NCBI GenBank assembly: GCA_019636345.1
Contig: JAHBXQ010000001.1
Coordinates: 897,985 to 961,984 of the forward strand
DNA from: Pirellulales bacterium
GTDB taxonomy: Bacteria > Planctomycetota > Planctomycetia > Pirellulales > Lacipirellulaceae
Direction: 5' to 3'
Length of the DNA: 64,000 nucleotides
This document shows, piece by piece, positions 57,045-64,000 of the stretch. Made by a program: the position numbers and the translations under genes. The notes beneath the pieces were generated by a model. That model was not told where the DNA came from. It ran no database searches and was given only the letters and a program-made list of their open reading frames with translations. Position 1 is the first letter of the stretch, and each line of letters begins with the position of its first letter.

Positions 57045-57264
57045 CGAGGGGGGCGGACCGCGTCGCGAGGGGGGCAAACCTTCATGGTAACTCCCCGGCC
57101 GGGGGGAAGGGAGGCTCGCCGCGGCCGGGCGGATCATGCCAATTGTGCAACGACGGGCCCCTGGGATCGTCGCGATGCGCACCCCAAGGAGCGCCGCAGG
57201 GGCTCTCTGCGCTCAACTCCAGCTGTCCTGCTCTGGTCTCAGTATGCAAAAGTCCAGGGGGAGT

Positions 57265-58452
57265 TCAGGTCCGGTGCATATTTCGTAGCGTGGCGGAGGG
57301 CCAGGTCGAGACGTTTGACGACGACTCGCGTCGCGGAAGCGCCTTGGACTCGTAGATCGACTCGATCAGCCGCTGGTAACCGGCGATCATCCCGGCGAGC
57401 GACCATCGCGATTCCACGAGCTCGCGTCCCGCGGCGCCAAGGCTGGCCCGCAACTGGTCGTCGGCCAGAAGCTTGAGCGTGGCGACGACGAACGCCGACT
57501 CGTCCCCCGCAGGAAACAACAGCCCCGTGGCGCCGTCGACGACCGTCTCGGCGACCGAGCCGACCCGCGCGGCGACGACCGGTTTGCCGCAAGCGAGGGC
57601 CTCGAGGATCGACACCGGGCTCGCTTCGTTGTGCGAGGTGAGGGCCAGCACGTCGATCGCGGCGAGCAACTCCGGGACGTCGCTCCGCGAGCCGAGGAAG
57701 CTGACCGACGGGGCGATCTCCAACTCCGCGACCAGCGACTCCAGCCCCGCGCGGCAAGGTCCGTCGCCGACGACGAGGAACCGCGCGGCGGGGCGCTCGG
57801 CCAGAATCCGCTTGGCGCCGCGGAGGAACAGCTCGTGGTTTTTCTCCGGCCGCAGCGCGGCGAGGATTCCCACGACCGGCGTTTCCGGAGCGATGCCCAG
57901 CGAGGCGCGCATGGCGGTCGCGTCGCGCGGGGCGAAGCGGGCCGTATCGACGCCGTTGTAAATGCAGTGGACCTTCGCGCGGGGGAAGCCCTCGAAGTCG
58001 ACCAGGAAGTCGGCGTGCGCGTCGGCCACCCCGATGAAGGCGTCGGTCCAGCGGGTGAGCATGCGATTAAGCCGCCCGACCCCGTCGGGCCAGCCGGTGC
58101 TATGGAGCGCCGACGCGACGACCGGCACGCCCGCAAGTCGCGCGGCGATGCGGCCCCAGAACATCTTGTCCCCGGCGCCGACGGTGACGACCGCGTCGGC
58201 TCGGCGACAACGGAGCAGCCGGATCAACCGCGGCAGCACGCGGAGGTCGTATTTCGACGCGAGCAACCGGCTATGGACCGGCAGCTCCGCGGCGAGCAGC
58301 TCGCCGAGCGGGCCGGGCTCTTTCAGGCAGACGATCTCCGGGGCGAACCGCGTGCGATCAAGCCCGCGCACGAGGTTCACGAGCAGCGTCTCCGCGCCCC
58401 CGACGGGAAGGCTCGTGGCGAGGAACGTCACGTTCAAGGGGCGAGGGGACAT
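57265..58452 (-). CDS. Glycosyltransferase, GT4 family
   Basis: 395 residues with the GT-B fold. The N-terminal acceptor domain begins with LNVTFLATSLPVGGAETLL, and the C-terminal donor domain has IYNGVDTARF, LRPEKNHELFLRGA, LVVGDGPCRAGLE and the E-x7-E type motif in EASPVSILEALACGKPVV. It should transfer a sugar from a nucleotide donor to a lipid- or polymer-linked acceptor. ATG 58452 is the start. It lies 41 bases after the flippase gene, within the exopolysaccharide cluster. Confidence 0.92.
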   Translation of the reverse strand: MSPRPLNVTFLATSLPVGGAETLLVNLVRGLDRTRFAPEIVCLKEPGPLGELLAAELPVHSRLLASKYDLRVLPRLIRLLRCRRADAVVTVGAGDKMFWGRIAARLAGVPVVASALHSTGWPDGVGRLNRMLTRWTDAFIGVADAHADFLVDFEGFPRAKVHCIYNGVDTARFAPRDATAMRASLGIAPETPVVGILAALRPEKNHELFLRGAKRILAERPAARFLVVGDGPCRAGLESLVAELEIAPSVSFLGSRSDVPELLAAIDVLALTSHNEASPVSILEALACGKPVVAARVGSVAETVVDGATGLLFPAGDESAFVVATLKLLADDQLRASLGAAGRELVESRWSLAGMIAGYQRLIESIYESKALPRRESSSNVSTWPSATLRNMHRT

Positions 58453-58493
58453 GGCACGTCGTCGGCGGATTCGGAAGGACAGGGGGCGATCGC

Positions 58494-60050
58494 TCACACG
58501 CCGGCCGGAAGGCGACGCGCCGGGAGCAGCGCGCGAATCTTCTCCAGGCCGTCGAGGGCGAGTTGTTTCAGCTTGTCGCGCTCGGCGCGTGAAAACACGA
58601 GCGAGGTCGTGGGAGCCAGCAGGATGAGCGCCGCCGTCGCGATCAGCGCCGGCGCGGTTCCAAACACAAGCGCCGCGGGAGTCGCGGCGGCGATCCACAC
58701 GCCGCGATCGACCTGCATGCCGTGCACGCGACTGAGCGCGAGCGACAACGCCAAGCAGACGGAGGTCGAGATCGCGGTGGCCACGACGGCTCCCAACAGC
58801 CCCCACATCGGCAAGAGCATGAAGTTGAGGATGACGTTGACGACCAATCCGCACGCCAGCGGGGCGGTCGACAAGCGGGTTCGTTCGGCGCACCACAGAT
58901 AGTTCTGCGAGACCGAATAGATCGCGTACCACATGCACCCGGCCAAGGTCCACGGGAGCACGGCCAGGCCTTCGTCGTAGCGCCCCTGCAGCACCGTGCC
59001 GAACAACAGCGGCCCGGCGGCCAACACCGCGCCGCCGCACGCGAGCATGCCCAGCGAGGTCAGTTTGACGGCCAAGGCCATGCGGAACGACACCGACTCG
59101 CGGCGGCCTGCTTCCCAGTCGTGACTGAGGTGCGGCATGATCAGGCCGCTCAGCAGATCGGCGACCGACACCAGCAGCAGCGGCACGATGCGGCTGCTGT
59201 GGTAGTGGCCCACCTGCTCCAGCGCTTCCGCGGGGCTCATGCCGGAGCAATGAATGATCATGTACCGGTCCACCAGCGCAAACAGGTGGGTCAGCAGATT
59301 CGTCACCCAGAGGAAGAAGGCGAACCGCAGCAGCTTGGGCCAGAACTCGCGCTGGGGGAGCGCATCGACGGCGGGCTCAAGGCCGCGAAACCCGGGCCAA
59401 GCCCAGACGAGCGCCCCCAGCGAGGCCGCCAGGCACGCGGCGCCGTAGGCGGTGATGATGTCGCTGACCGATTGCCCGCGCCACAGCATTGCCAGCGAGA
59501 CGACCGCGAACAACAGACTCTGGACGAGATTCATCGCCGAAACGACGCGGTACAGCCGCAAGGCGGTCAGCACCGAGGTGACGGTATGGTGAAGGATGAT
59601 CGCCCCCAAGCACAGGCTCATGCCGCGCACCACGGGGGCGTTGTCCGCCTCGCCGAAAACGAACACGGCCAGCGGTCCGGGGAGCAGTGCGGCCAACAGC
59701 ATGGCAATTCCCGCGCAACCGACCGTCCACGCCGTCGCCCGCCGGAGGAACGTCCGCAGGTGGCCCCGCGCCCGGTAGTGCTCGGCATAGCGACCGAACG
59801 ACCCTGGCACGCCGAGCACCGCCAGCGGCGCCGCGAACAACAGAAAGCTGTACGCCATCTCCCATTGCCCGAGGACCTCGGGGCTGAGCCAGCGGCAGAA
59901 CAGGATCCCGCGCCCGAAGCCGACCGAGCGCTGAATCACGGTGACGGCAAGCAAAATGACGACGCTCGCGGCCAAGGTGTCGGCCTTGAGCGTTCGCCGA
60001 CCGTCGTGCGGAGCGGACGAGTTCACGGGCTTGTGGGCGGGAGACGCCAT
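58494..60050 (-). CDS. Oligosaccharide flippase (Wzx/MATE-like)
   Basis: 518 residues with about 12-14 membrane helices, typical for Wzx-type proteins that move lipid-linked sugar units across the inner membrane. Early sequence (ASVVILLAVTVIQRSVGFGRGILFCRWLSPEVLGQWEMA) matches the family opening, and polar/charged loops are short. Between the deacetylase and glycosyltransferase genes on the same strand. Confidence 0.9.
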   Translation of the reverse strand: MASPAHKPVNSSAPHDGRRTLKADTLAASVVILLAVTVIQRSVGFGRGILFCRWLSPEVLGQWEMAYSFLLFAAPLAVLGVPGSFGRYAEHYRARGHLRTFLRRATAWTVGCAGIAMLLAALLPGPLAVFVFGEADNAPVVRGMSLCLGAIILHHTVTSVLTALRLYRVVSAMNLVQSLLFAVVSLAMLWRGQSVSDIITAYGAACLAASLGALVWAWPGFRGLEPAVDALPQREFWPKLLRFAFFLWVTNLLTHLFALVDRYMIIHCSGMSPAEALEQVGHYHSSRIVPLLLVSVADLLSGLIMPHLSHDWEAGRRESVSFRMALAVKLTSLGMLACGGAVLAAGPLLFGTVLQGRYDEGLAVLPWTLAGCMWYAIYSVSQNYLWCAERTRLSTAPLACGLVVNVILNFMLLPMWGLLGAVVATAISTSVCLALSLALSRVHGMQVDRGVWIAAATPAALVFGTAPALIATAALILLAPTTSLVFSRAERDKLKQLALDGLEKIRALLPARRLPAGV

Positions 60051-60117
60051 GGCGGAGTCGAGTAAGCGGGACGGCGATGTTGGCGTGAGCGCGGGCGAGG
60101 GAGCTTGGCGGGGCGAG

Positions 60118-60972
60118 CTAGAAGCCGATTCGATAATCCCCTGCCCGATATCGCTGCACGCCGCGCAGCTTGCGGGGGTCGACGGTCAGCCAGTTGCAGA
60201 ACTGCGACCAACTGGGATCGCCGTGAATGCGTTGGAGATGAAAGGGGTCGTCGCCGGGCAGGTTGTAACCGCCGTAGGCCGAGCAGACCCCCCAGAACCC
60301 GGCGTGGAACGCAATCCGAAACGCCGCTTCGGAGAGATTCTCGCGAAGCCCGAACGGAAAGGCGAAATATCGGACCGGCCGTTCGATCAGCAGTTCCAGA
60401 TCGTGCTTCGAGCCGACGATCTCGTCGTAGAGTCGGGACTCGTCGGCGATCGCCCCCAAGTCGGCGTGCGAGCGGGTGTGAGCCCCGATTTCGACCCCGG
60501 CGCGGGCAAGCTCTTGAATTTCCTGGGGAGTGTTCGGCGCGAGTTTCAGCCCCACGTTCTTGTCATGCTCGAACGGTTTGCCCGTGAGAACGTGCTCCGT
60601 CGCCACGAAGTACGCGAACGGAACCTGCTGGTCGATCAGCCAGGGGATCGCCGCCTGCATGTTGTCGGCGTAGCCGTCGTCGAACGTGATGCAGACCACC
60701 GGTTCGCTGCTGTGGCCGCGGGCGATGCGCTGTTGAGCGTCGACGAGCGAGACGATTTCGTACCGTTCGCGGATCCAGCGGATCTGCTTTTGAAATCGTT
60801 CGACCGAGATCGTCCAGTCGGTCGGGTGTTCGTCGGCGACGCGGTGGTAGAACAGCGCAATGACCGGCTCGAGCCCCTCGGCGGCGCGGCGGGCGCCTGC
60901 TTGGCGGCGCATGGGCAAGCTCGCCAGGTAGTACATCCCCAGGAGCGAGTCGCGACAGGCTTGCGGCAACAT
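60118..60972 (-). CDS. Polysaccharide deacetylase (NodB family)
   Basis: 284 residues. Removes N- or O-acetyl groups from a polysaccharide. The NodB metal site is intact: CITFDDGYADN (Asp-Asp) and GAHTRSHADL (His-x3-His), with FAFPFG as motif 3. The ATG at 60972 is preferred; upstream frame sequence is not family-like. A short basic N-terminus without a clear signal peptide suggests a cytoplasmic or weakly anchored form. Such deacetylases are frequent in PEP-CTERM-linked exopolysaccharide loci. Confidence 0.92.
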   Translation of the reverse strand: MLPQACRDSLLGMYYLASLPMRRQAGARRAAEGLEPVIALFYHRVADEHPTDWTISVERFQKQIRWIRERYEIVSLVDAQQRIARGHSSEPVVCITFDDGYADNMQAAIPWLIDQQVPFAYFVATEHVLTGKPFEHDKNVGLKLAPNTPQEIQELARAGVEIGAHTRSHADLGAIADESRLYDEIVGSKHDLELLIERPVRYFAFPFGLRENLSEAAFRIAFHAGFWGVCSAYGGYNLPGDDPFHLQRIHGDPSWSQFCNWLTVDPRKLRGVQRYRAGDYRIGF

Positions 60973-61068
60973 CGGTCGAGCCTCGTGGCAGTCGTAACCA
61001 GTGATTCGTAAACAATGAGCCCCCGGCCAAGCGAGCCGCGGCGTCCCCGCCCGCGGCAAGCGTCGCCG

Positions 61069-62298
61069 TCAACCGAACCTTCTCGTCGCCTGCCGGGCGT
61101 AGCGCGCCGCCCGTCGTACGGCGCGGCGGGCTTGGTAGCGCGCTTGCGCCCCAAACCGCGGCGGCACGGCAAACAATTCGTGCGTGGCGTGCGGTTCGGC
61201 TCGCCAGTGGGCTTTGTAGGGTTCGTCGCCGCGGAGGAGATCGAACCGGCGAACCCCTTCGGCCAGGGCTCGCTTGAGCGTGGCGATCATCGAGAGCCGA
61301 CCCGGCTCCGCATCTGCGGCGTCAGGATCGAGCCCCCCTTGGTAAGCGAACGCGACCCCGCCGCGACAAAAATGGTACTCGGCCGCCGCGGGGCGCCCCG
61401 CGAGTTCCAGCCACGACAATCGCAACTCCCCGGCGGCGAGCAACTGCTCGGCGACGTCGCGGTGAAACGCGGCCCACCGCGGCCAGGAGAAGCACCCTGG
61501 CTCGCCCAGCGAGCGTCGTCGGCGTTGGTGCAGGAGCGCCAGCACCTGCCACCCTTCGTCGAAGTCCGTCGGCGATTCGACGAGTCGCCAATTGGCTTGG
61601 GGCGAATCGAGCACGCGGGTTTCCAGTCGCCGGAGTTGCTTACGGTGCGACTTCGACTGCAGCGCCAAGAACGAATCCCAATTCCCCGGAAGATCGATCG
61701 ACCAGCACGCCGGTCCTGGGCGCCGCTCCAGCAGCGCTCCGCGCTCGGAGAGCGCGACCGCCAGGGCCGCCACGGCTTCGTCGGCGTCGTCGATCGCGTC
61801 GAACTGCAACAGATCCCAGTCGCCGTCATGCATCAACTGCGAGGCCAACTCCGCGGCCGCGGCCCGTGCGCGTCCCGGTCGAGCGAGCAATCCGAGGTGA
61901 TCGCTGCACACCTCGCCGTCGCCGAGCAATCGCACCGTGCGTCCGGCGACGGGATGGGAGTCGACGTAGCAAGGCAACGCCGCCGCGAGCTGCGGTTCGC
62001 CGACCCCGTCGTCGTCGATCGCCAGCAGCACGCGCAGCGTCTTGCGACGTCGCGGGTCGCGCTCGCCGTAGTGCTTCCACCACGTCGACAGCCAGCGCCA
62101 CGTGCGGAACGTGCAGTCTCCGGCCAAGCCGTCCCATTGAGACTGCCAGCGTTGCCAGGCGTTCAGGTTGTCGCAGCAGTCGATTCGCATGGATCGTATC
62201 GGTCGTGACGGCGGAACCGGCGGCTCGGAGCGACGCGCCGCAGTGCGCAGCACGACCCCGGTCGCCGGGTCCGTCCCGGTTTGTTCTGTGGCAACCAT
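61069..62298 (-). CDS. GNAT/FemAB-like acyltransferase in the exopolysaccharide cluster
   Basis: Up to 409 residues, matching the BioF2/CelD-like GNAT_acetyltr_6 shape: LQSKSHRKQLRRLE (after the N-terminal half), LSWLELAGRPAAAEYHF, AYQGGLDPDAA, LKRALAEGVRRFDLLRGDEPYKAHW. These enzymes acylate sugars or amino groups in polymer synthesis. Family-like sequence starts at an ATG at 62190, so the true start may be there instead of 62298. The C-terminal 25 residues are strongly basic. Confidence 0.85.
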   Translation of the reverse strand: MVATEQTGTDPATGVVLRTAARRSEPPVPPSRPIRSMRIDCCDNLNAWQRWQSQWDGLAGDCTFRTWRWLSTWWKHYGERDPRRRKTLRVLLAIDDDGVGEPQLAAALPCYVDSHPVAGRTVRLLGDGEVCSDHLGLLARPGRARAAAAELASQLMHDGDWDLLQFDAIDDADEAVAALAVALSERGALLERRPGPACWSIDLPGNWDSFLALQSKSHRKQLRRLETRVLDSPQANWRLVESPTDFDEGWQVLALLHQRRRRSLGEPGCFSWPRWAAFHRDVAEQLLAAGELRLSWLELAGRPAAAEYHFCRGGVAFAYQGGLDPDAADAEPGRLSMIATLKRALAEGVRRFDLLRGDEPYKAHWRAEPHATHELFAVPPRFGAQARYQARRAVRRAARYARQATRRFG

Positions 62299-62606
62299 AG
62301 GTCAGCCGCGTCGCGGGGGGACGGTCGAGACCCCTTCGTTCGTTCGGATCGCCGCCGAATGCGCTGGTCGGAAGGGTGGCCCGGGTCGAAGCGAAGCCTC
62401 GGGGCGGCAAACGAGCGCTTGGCCAGCCCGACGAATTCGGGCTGGCTGCAATTCGCCCAAGCCGCCCGCCCGGAGGATCCTCGTGGCCTTTTCGCCTCAT
62501 CCCCCGAAGAGCCGCACCCCGGCGGTGCGTAAGCTACGCTCCCGTAGCGAGTTATCCGTCCCGCTTTCGGGGGCGGTGCGCACTTCGTGCCCGGAAGGAC
62601 CAATCC
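62299..62606. other. Divergent intergenic region with hairpins
   Basis: 308 bases between two exopolysaccharide genes. Two hairpins are clear: GCCAGCCCGA/TCGGGCTGGC (62422-62445) and GCTACG-ctcc-CGTAGC (62533-62548). A segment at 62371-62400 loosely resembles the start of the palindromic repeat. Strong GGAAGGA precedes the next gene. Confidence 0.45.
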
Positions 62607-64000
62607 ATGTCCGCTGAGTTCGCCCCAATTTGGCCCCCCGCGGCGGCACGAGGCGCCGTCGCGCGGTTTAAGTGGTACGTCCTCGCGCCGACGATCGCGT
62701 GCGGCGCGCTGGCGACCGCCTACGCGGCGGTCATGCCGCGGTACTGGCAGGCCTCGCAGGGGCTCGTCGTACGGCAAGAAGCGGTCGGCGGGGCCGATCG
62801 TCGGCCTGGGCAGTTCGCCGACCTGTACGAGATGCGCACCCTGCAGGAAACGATCCTCGAACTCGCAAAGAGCCGACAGGTCGTCGAGGCGACCCTCGCC
62901 GCGGTCGACGCGGCGATGGGCCCCGAGGCCCCCGTCACGAAGCCGACCGACGAAGCCGTCGACGAATTCCGCGAGCGGCTCAAGATGCTCCCCCCCGGCG
63001 GCGCCGAGTTCGGCAAGACCGAGGTGTTTTACTTCCACGTGAAGGACCGCGACCGGCGACGGGCCGTCTTGCTGGTCAGCGAGCTCTGTCGCCAACTCGA
63101 CTCGCGGTTGCAGGAATTGCGCGAGGAACGCGGCCGCAGCCTCGTCGCGGAACTGGAGCAACAGGTCCTGCTGGCCGAAGAAGGTCATGCGGTCGTGACC
63201 AACTCGCTCGAGGAATTTGAAACCTCGGTCGGTTCCGATCTGGGAGAACTGCGGTTGCTTCACTCGGCGTCCAGCGGGCAGAGCGATTTGCGGCTGCAAC
63301 TGGTCACGCTCGAAGGGGAGGCTCGCCGCTATCAGGCCCAGGCCCGCGACGCAGGGCAACTTCTGGAATTGCTCACGGCGGCCCAGCAGAATCCTGCTCA
63401 ACTCGTGACCGTTCCCAGCTCGCTGCTGGGGTCGCAGCCGGTGTTGCGGCGGCTCAAGGACGGGTTGGTCGACGCCCAGTTGGCCACGGCCCGCTTGCGG
63501 GGGACCCGGTCTGAGGATCATCCGCGGGTTGAGGCGGCCATCGAGGCCGAGGCCCGCATCCGTCGCGACCTCCGCCAGGAACTGGCCGCGGCGATTGAAA
63601 ATGCGGCGGCGGACCGAGCCCTTGCCAATCAGCGGCAGGCCGACGTCGAGACGCAACTGGCGGACTTGCAGAAACGCCTCACCCGGCTGGCCGAGGAGCG
63701 GGCCGTCTACTCGAACCGCGTGGCCGCAGTGGACGACAGTCGCGAGACGCTCAACCGGGCCCGCCAGAAGCTGAACTCCGCCCGGGCGACGGCGGCCTCG
63801 GCCCATACGACCAGTCTGGTGACGCCGCTCGATGAACCGGAAACGGGGACGCACCCCGAGGGCCCCGGGCGAGCGATGGTCGCCGGCGCCGGCTGGATCG
63901 GCGGGTTCATGCTGGGGTTGGGCGTGCTCATGCTCGCCATCGGCCCCACTTTGGGCGTTCCCCCCACGACGGCCTCCGCGACAGCGGCGCGGCAGCCGAG
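62607..64000 (+). CDS. Wzz/GumC chain-length determinant protein (partial, runs off right edge)
   Basis: 464 codons to the window end, no stop. One membrane helix near the N-terminus (about 27-45, LAPTIACGALATAYAAV), a Wzz-type periplasmic domain with very long coiled coils (about 170-390; LRLQLVTLEGEARRYQAQAR, LADLQKRLTRLAEERAVYS) and a second membrane helix near the end (AMVAGAGWIGGFMLGLGVLML). It sets polysaccharide length together with the polymerase and often has a partner tyrosine kinase. ATG 62607 has GGAAGGA six bases upstream. The C-terminus and any following genes are outside the window. Confidence 0.9.
   Translation, partial: MSAEFAPIWPPAAARGAVARFKWYVLAPTIACGALATAYAAVMPRYWQASQGLVVRQEAVGGADRRPGQFADLYEMRTLQETILELAKSRQVVEATLAAVDAAMGPEAPVTKPTDEAVDEFRERLKMLPPGGAEFGKTEVFYFHVKDRDRRRAVLLVSELCRQLDSRLQELREERGRSLVAELEQQVLLAEEGHAVVTNSLEEFETSVGSDLGELRLLHSASSGQSDLRLQLVTLEGEARRYQAQARDAGQLLELLTAAQQNPAQLVTVPSSLLGSQPVLRRLKDGLVDAQLATARLRGTRSEDHPRVEAAIEAEARIRRDLRQELAAAIENAAADRALANQRQADVETQLADLQKRLTRLAEERAVYSNRVAAVDDSRETLNRARQKLNSARATAASAHTTSLVTPLDEPETGTHPEGPGRAMVAGAGWIGGFMLGLGVLMLAIGPTLGVPPTTASATAARQP

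Noticed and set aside
62371-62400. Third copy of the palindromic repeat
   Set aside because: Only the first 15-20 bases resemble the repeat (GAAGGGTGGC-like); the paired stems are absent or different.

Overview
The window looks like chromosomal DNA of a high-GC planctomycete, most likely from the Pirellulales. The evidence is the mix of gene families: Hanks-type kinases fused to TPR regions, secreted proteins with PEP-CTERM tails and dockerin-like GD-x-N-x-D-G repeats, an N-terminal 'ALEPRIALDAS' surface-protein leader, a DUF1559-type prepilin, SAP/DUF4912 and zinc-ribbon/WD40 proteins, and a short palindromic repeat whose spurious translation contains 'GVERSEPP'. I see no rRNA, CRISPR array, insertion sequence, integrase or phage gene. 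Two tRNA genes (Asp-GTC and Arg-TCT) are present.

Layout. 0-2.5 kb: glpD (cut by the left edge) diverges from an exported glycerophosphodiester phosphodiesterase, a glycerol-3-phosphate pair. 2.8-9 kb: a signalling block with a kinase-TPR protein, an FHA-GAF-class III cyclase and an XRE-type regulator. 9.3-12.8 kb: a two-gene HlyD/ABC-2 export unit. 13-19 kb: three secreted proteins (M14 carboxypeptidase, CotH/lamin-tail protein, small lamin-tail PEP-CTERM protein). 19-30 kb: an MsbA-like exporter, tRNA-Arg, a WD40 protein, a second kinase, a LarA-family nickel-pincer enzyme, a glutaredoxin-like protein and several unknowns. 31-34 kb: the nitrogen module amt and PII, with a strong sigma-54 promoter and an upstream inverted repeat in front of amt. 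34-35 kb: a valine-pyruvate-type aminotransferase. 35.3-44.2 kb: the complete F1Fo ATP synthase operon on the minus strand (two small membrane genes, then B-E-F-H-A-G-D-C). 45-53 kb: DUF4912 protein, larE, an LTxxQ-like protein, a prepilin, a sodium/solute symporter and a sigma-54 enhancer-binding protein. 53-57 kb: fabI, a secreted metalloprotease, and a CdsA-like/PlsC pair (lipid synthesis). 57-64 kb: an exopolysaccharide cluster (glycosyltransferase, flippase, polysaccharide deacetylase, GNAT/FemAB-like protein, and a Wzz/GumC protein cut by the right edge).

Likely links: larE makes the nickel-pincer cofactor that the LarA-like protein needs; PII is expected to control Amt; the exopolysaccharide cluster fits the PEP-CTERM cargo proteins, although no exosortase lies in the window. 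The points I would look at first are the amt promoter architecture, the two palindromic repeats, the LarA-like enzyme with intact cofactor ligands, the unusual N-terminal extensions on all three Fo subunits, and the cluster of perfect palindromes after fabI.
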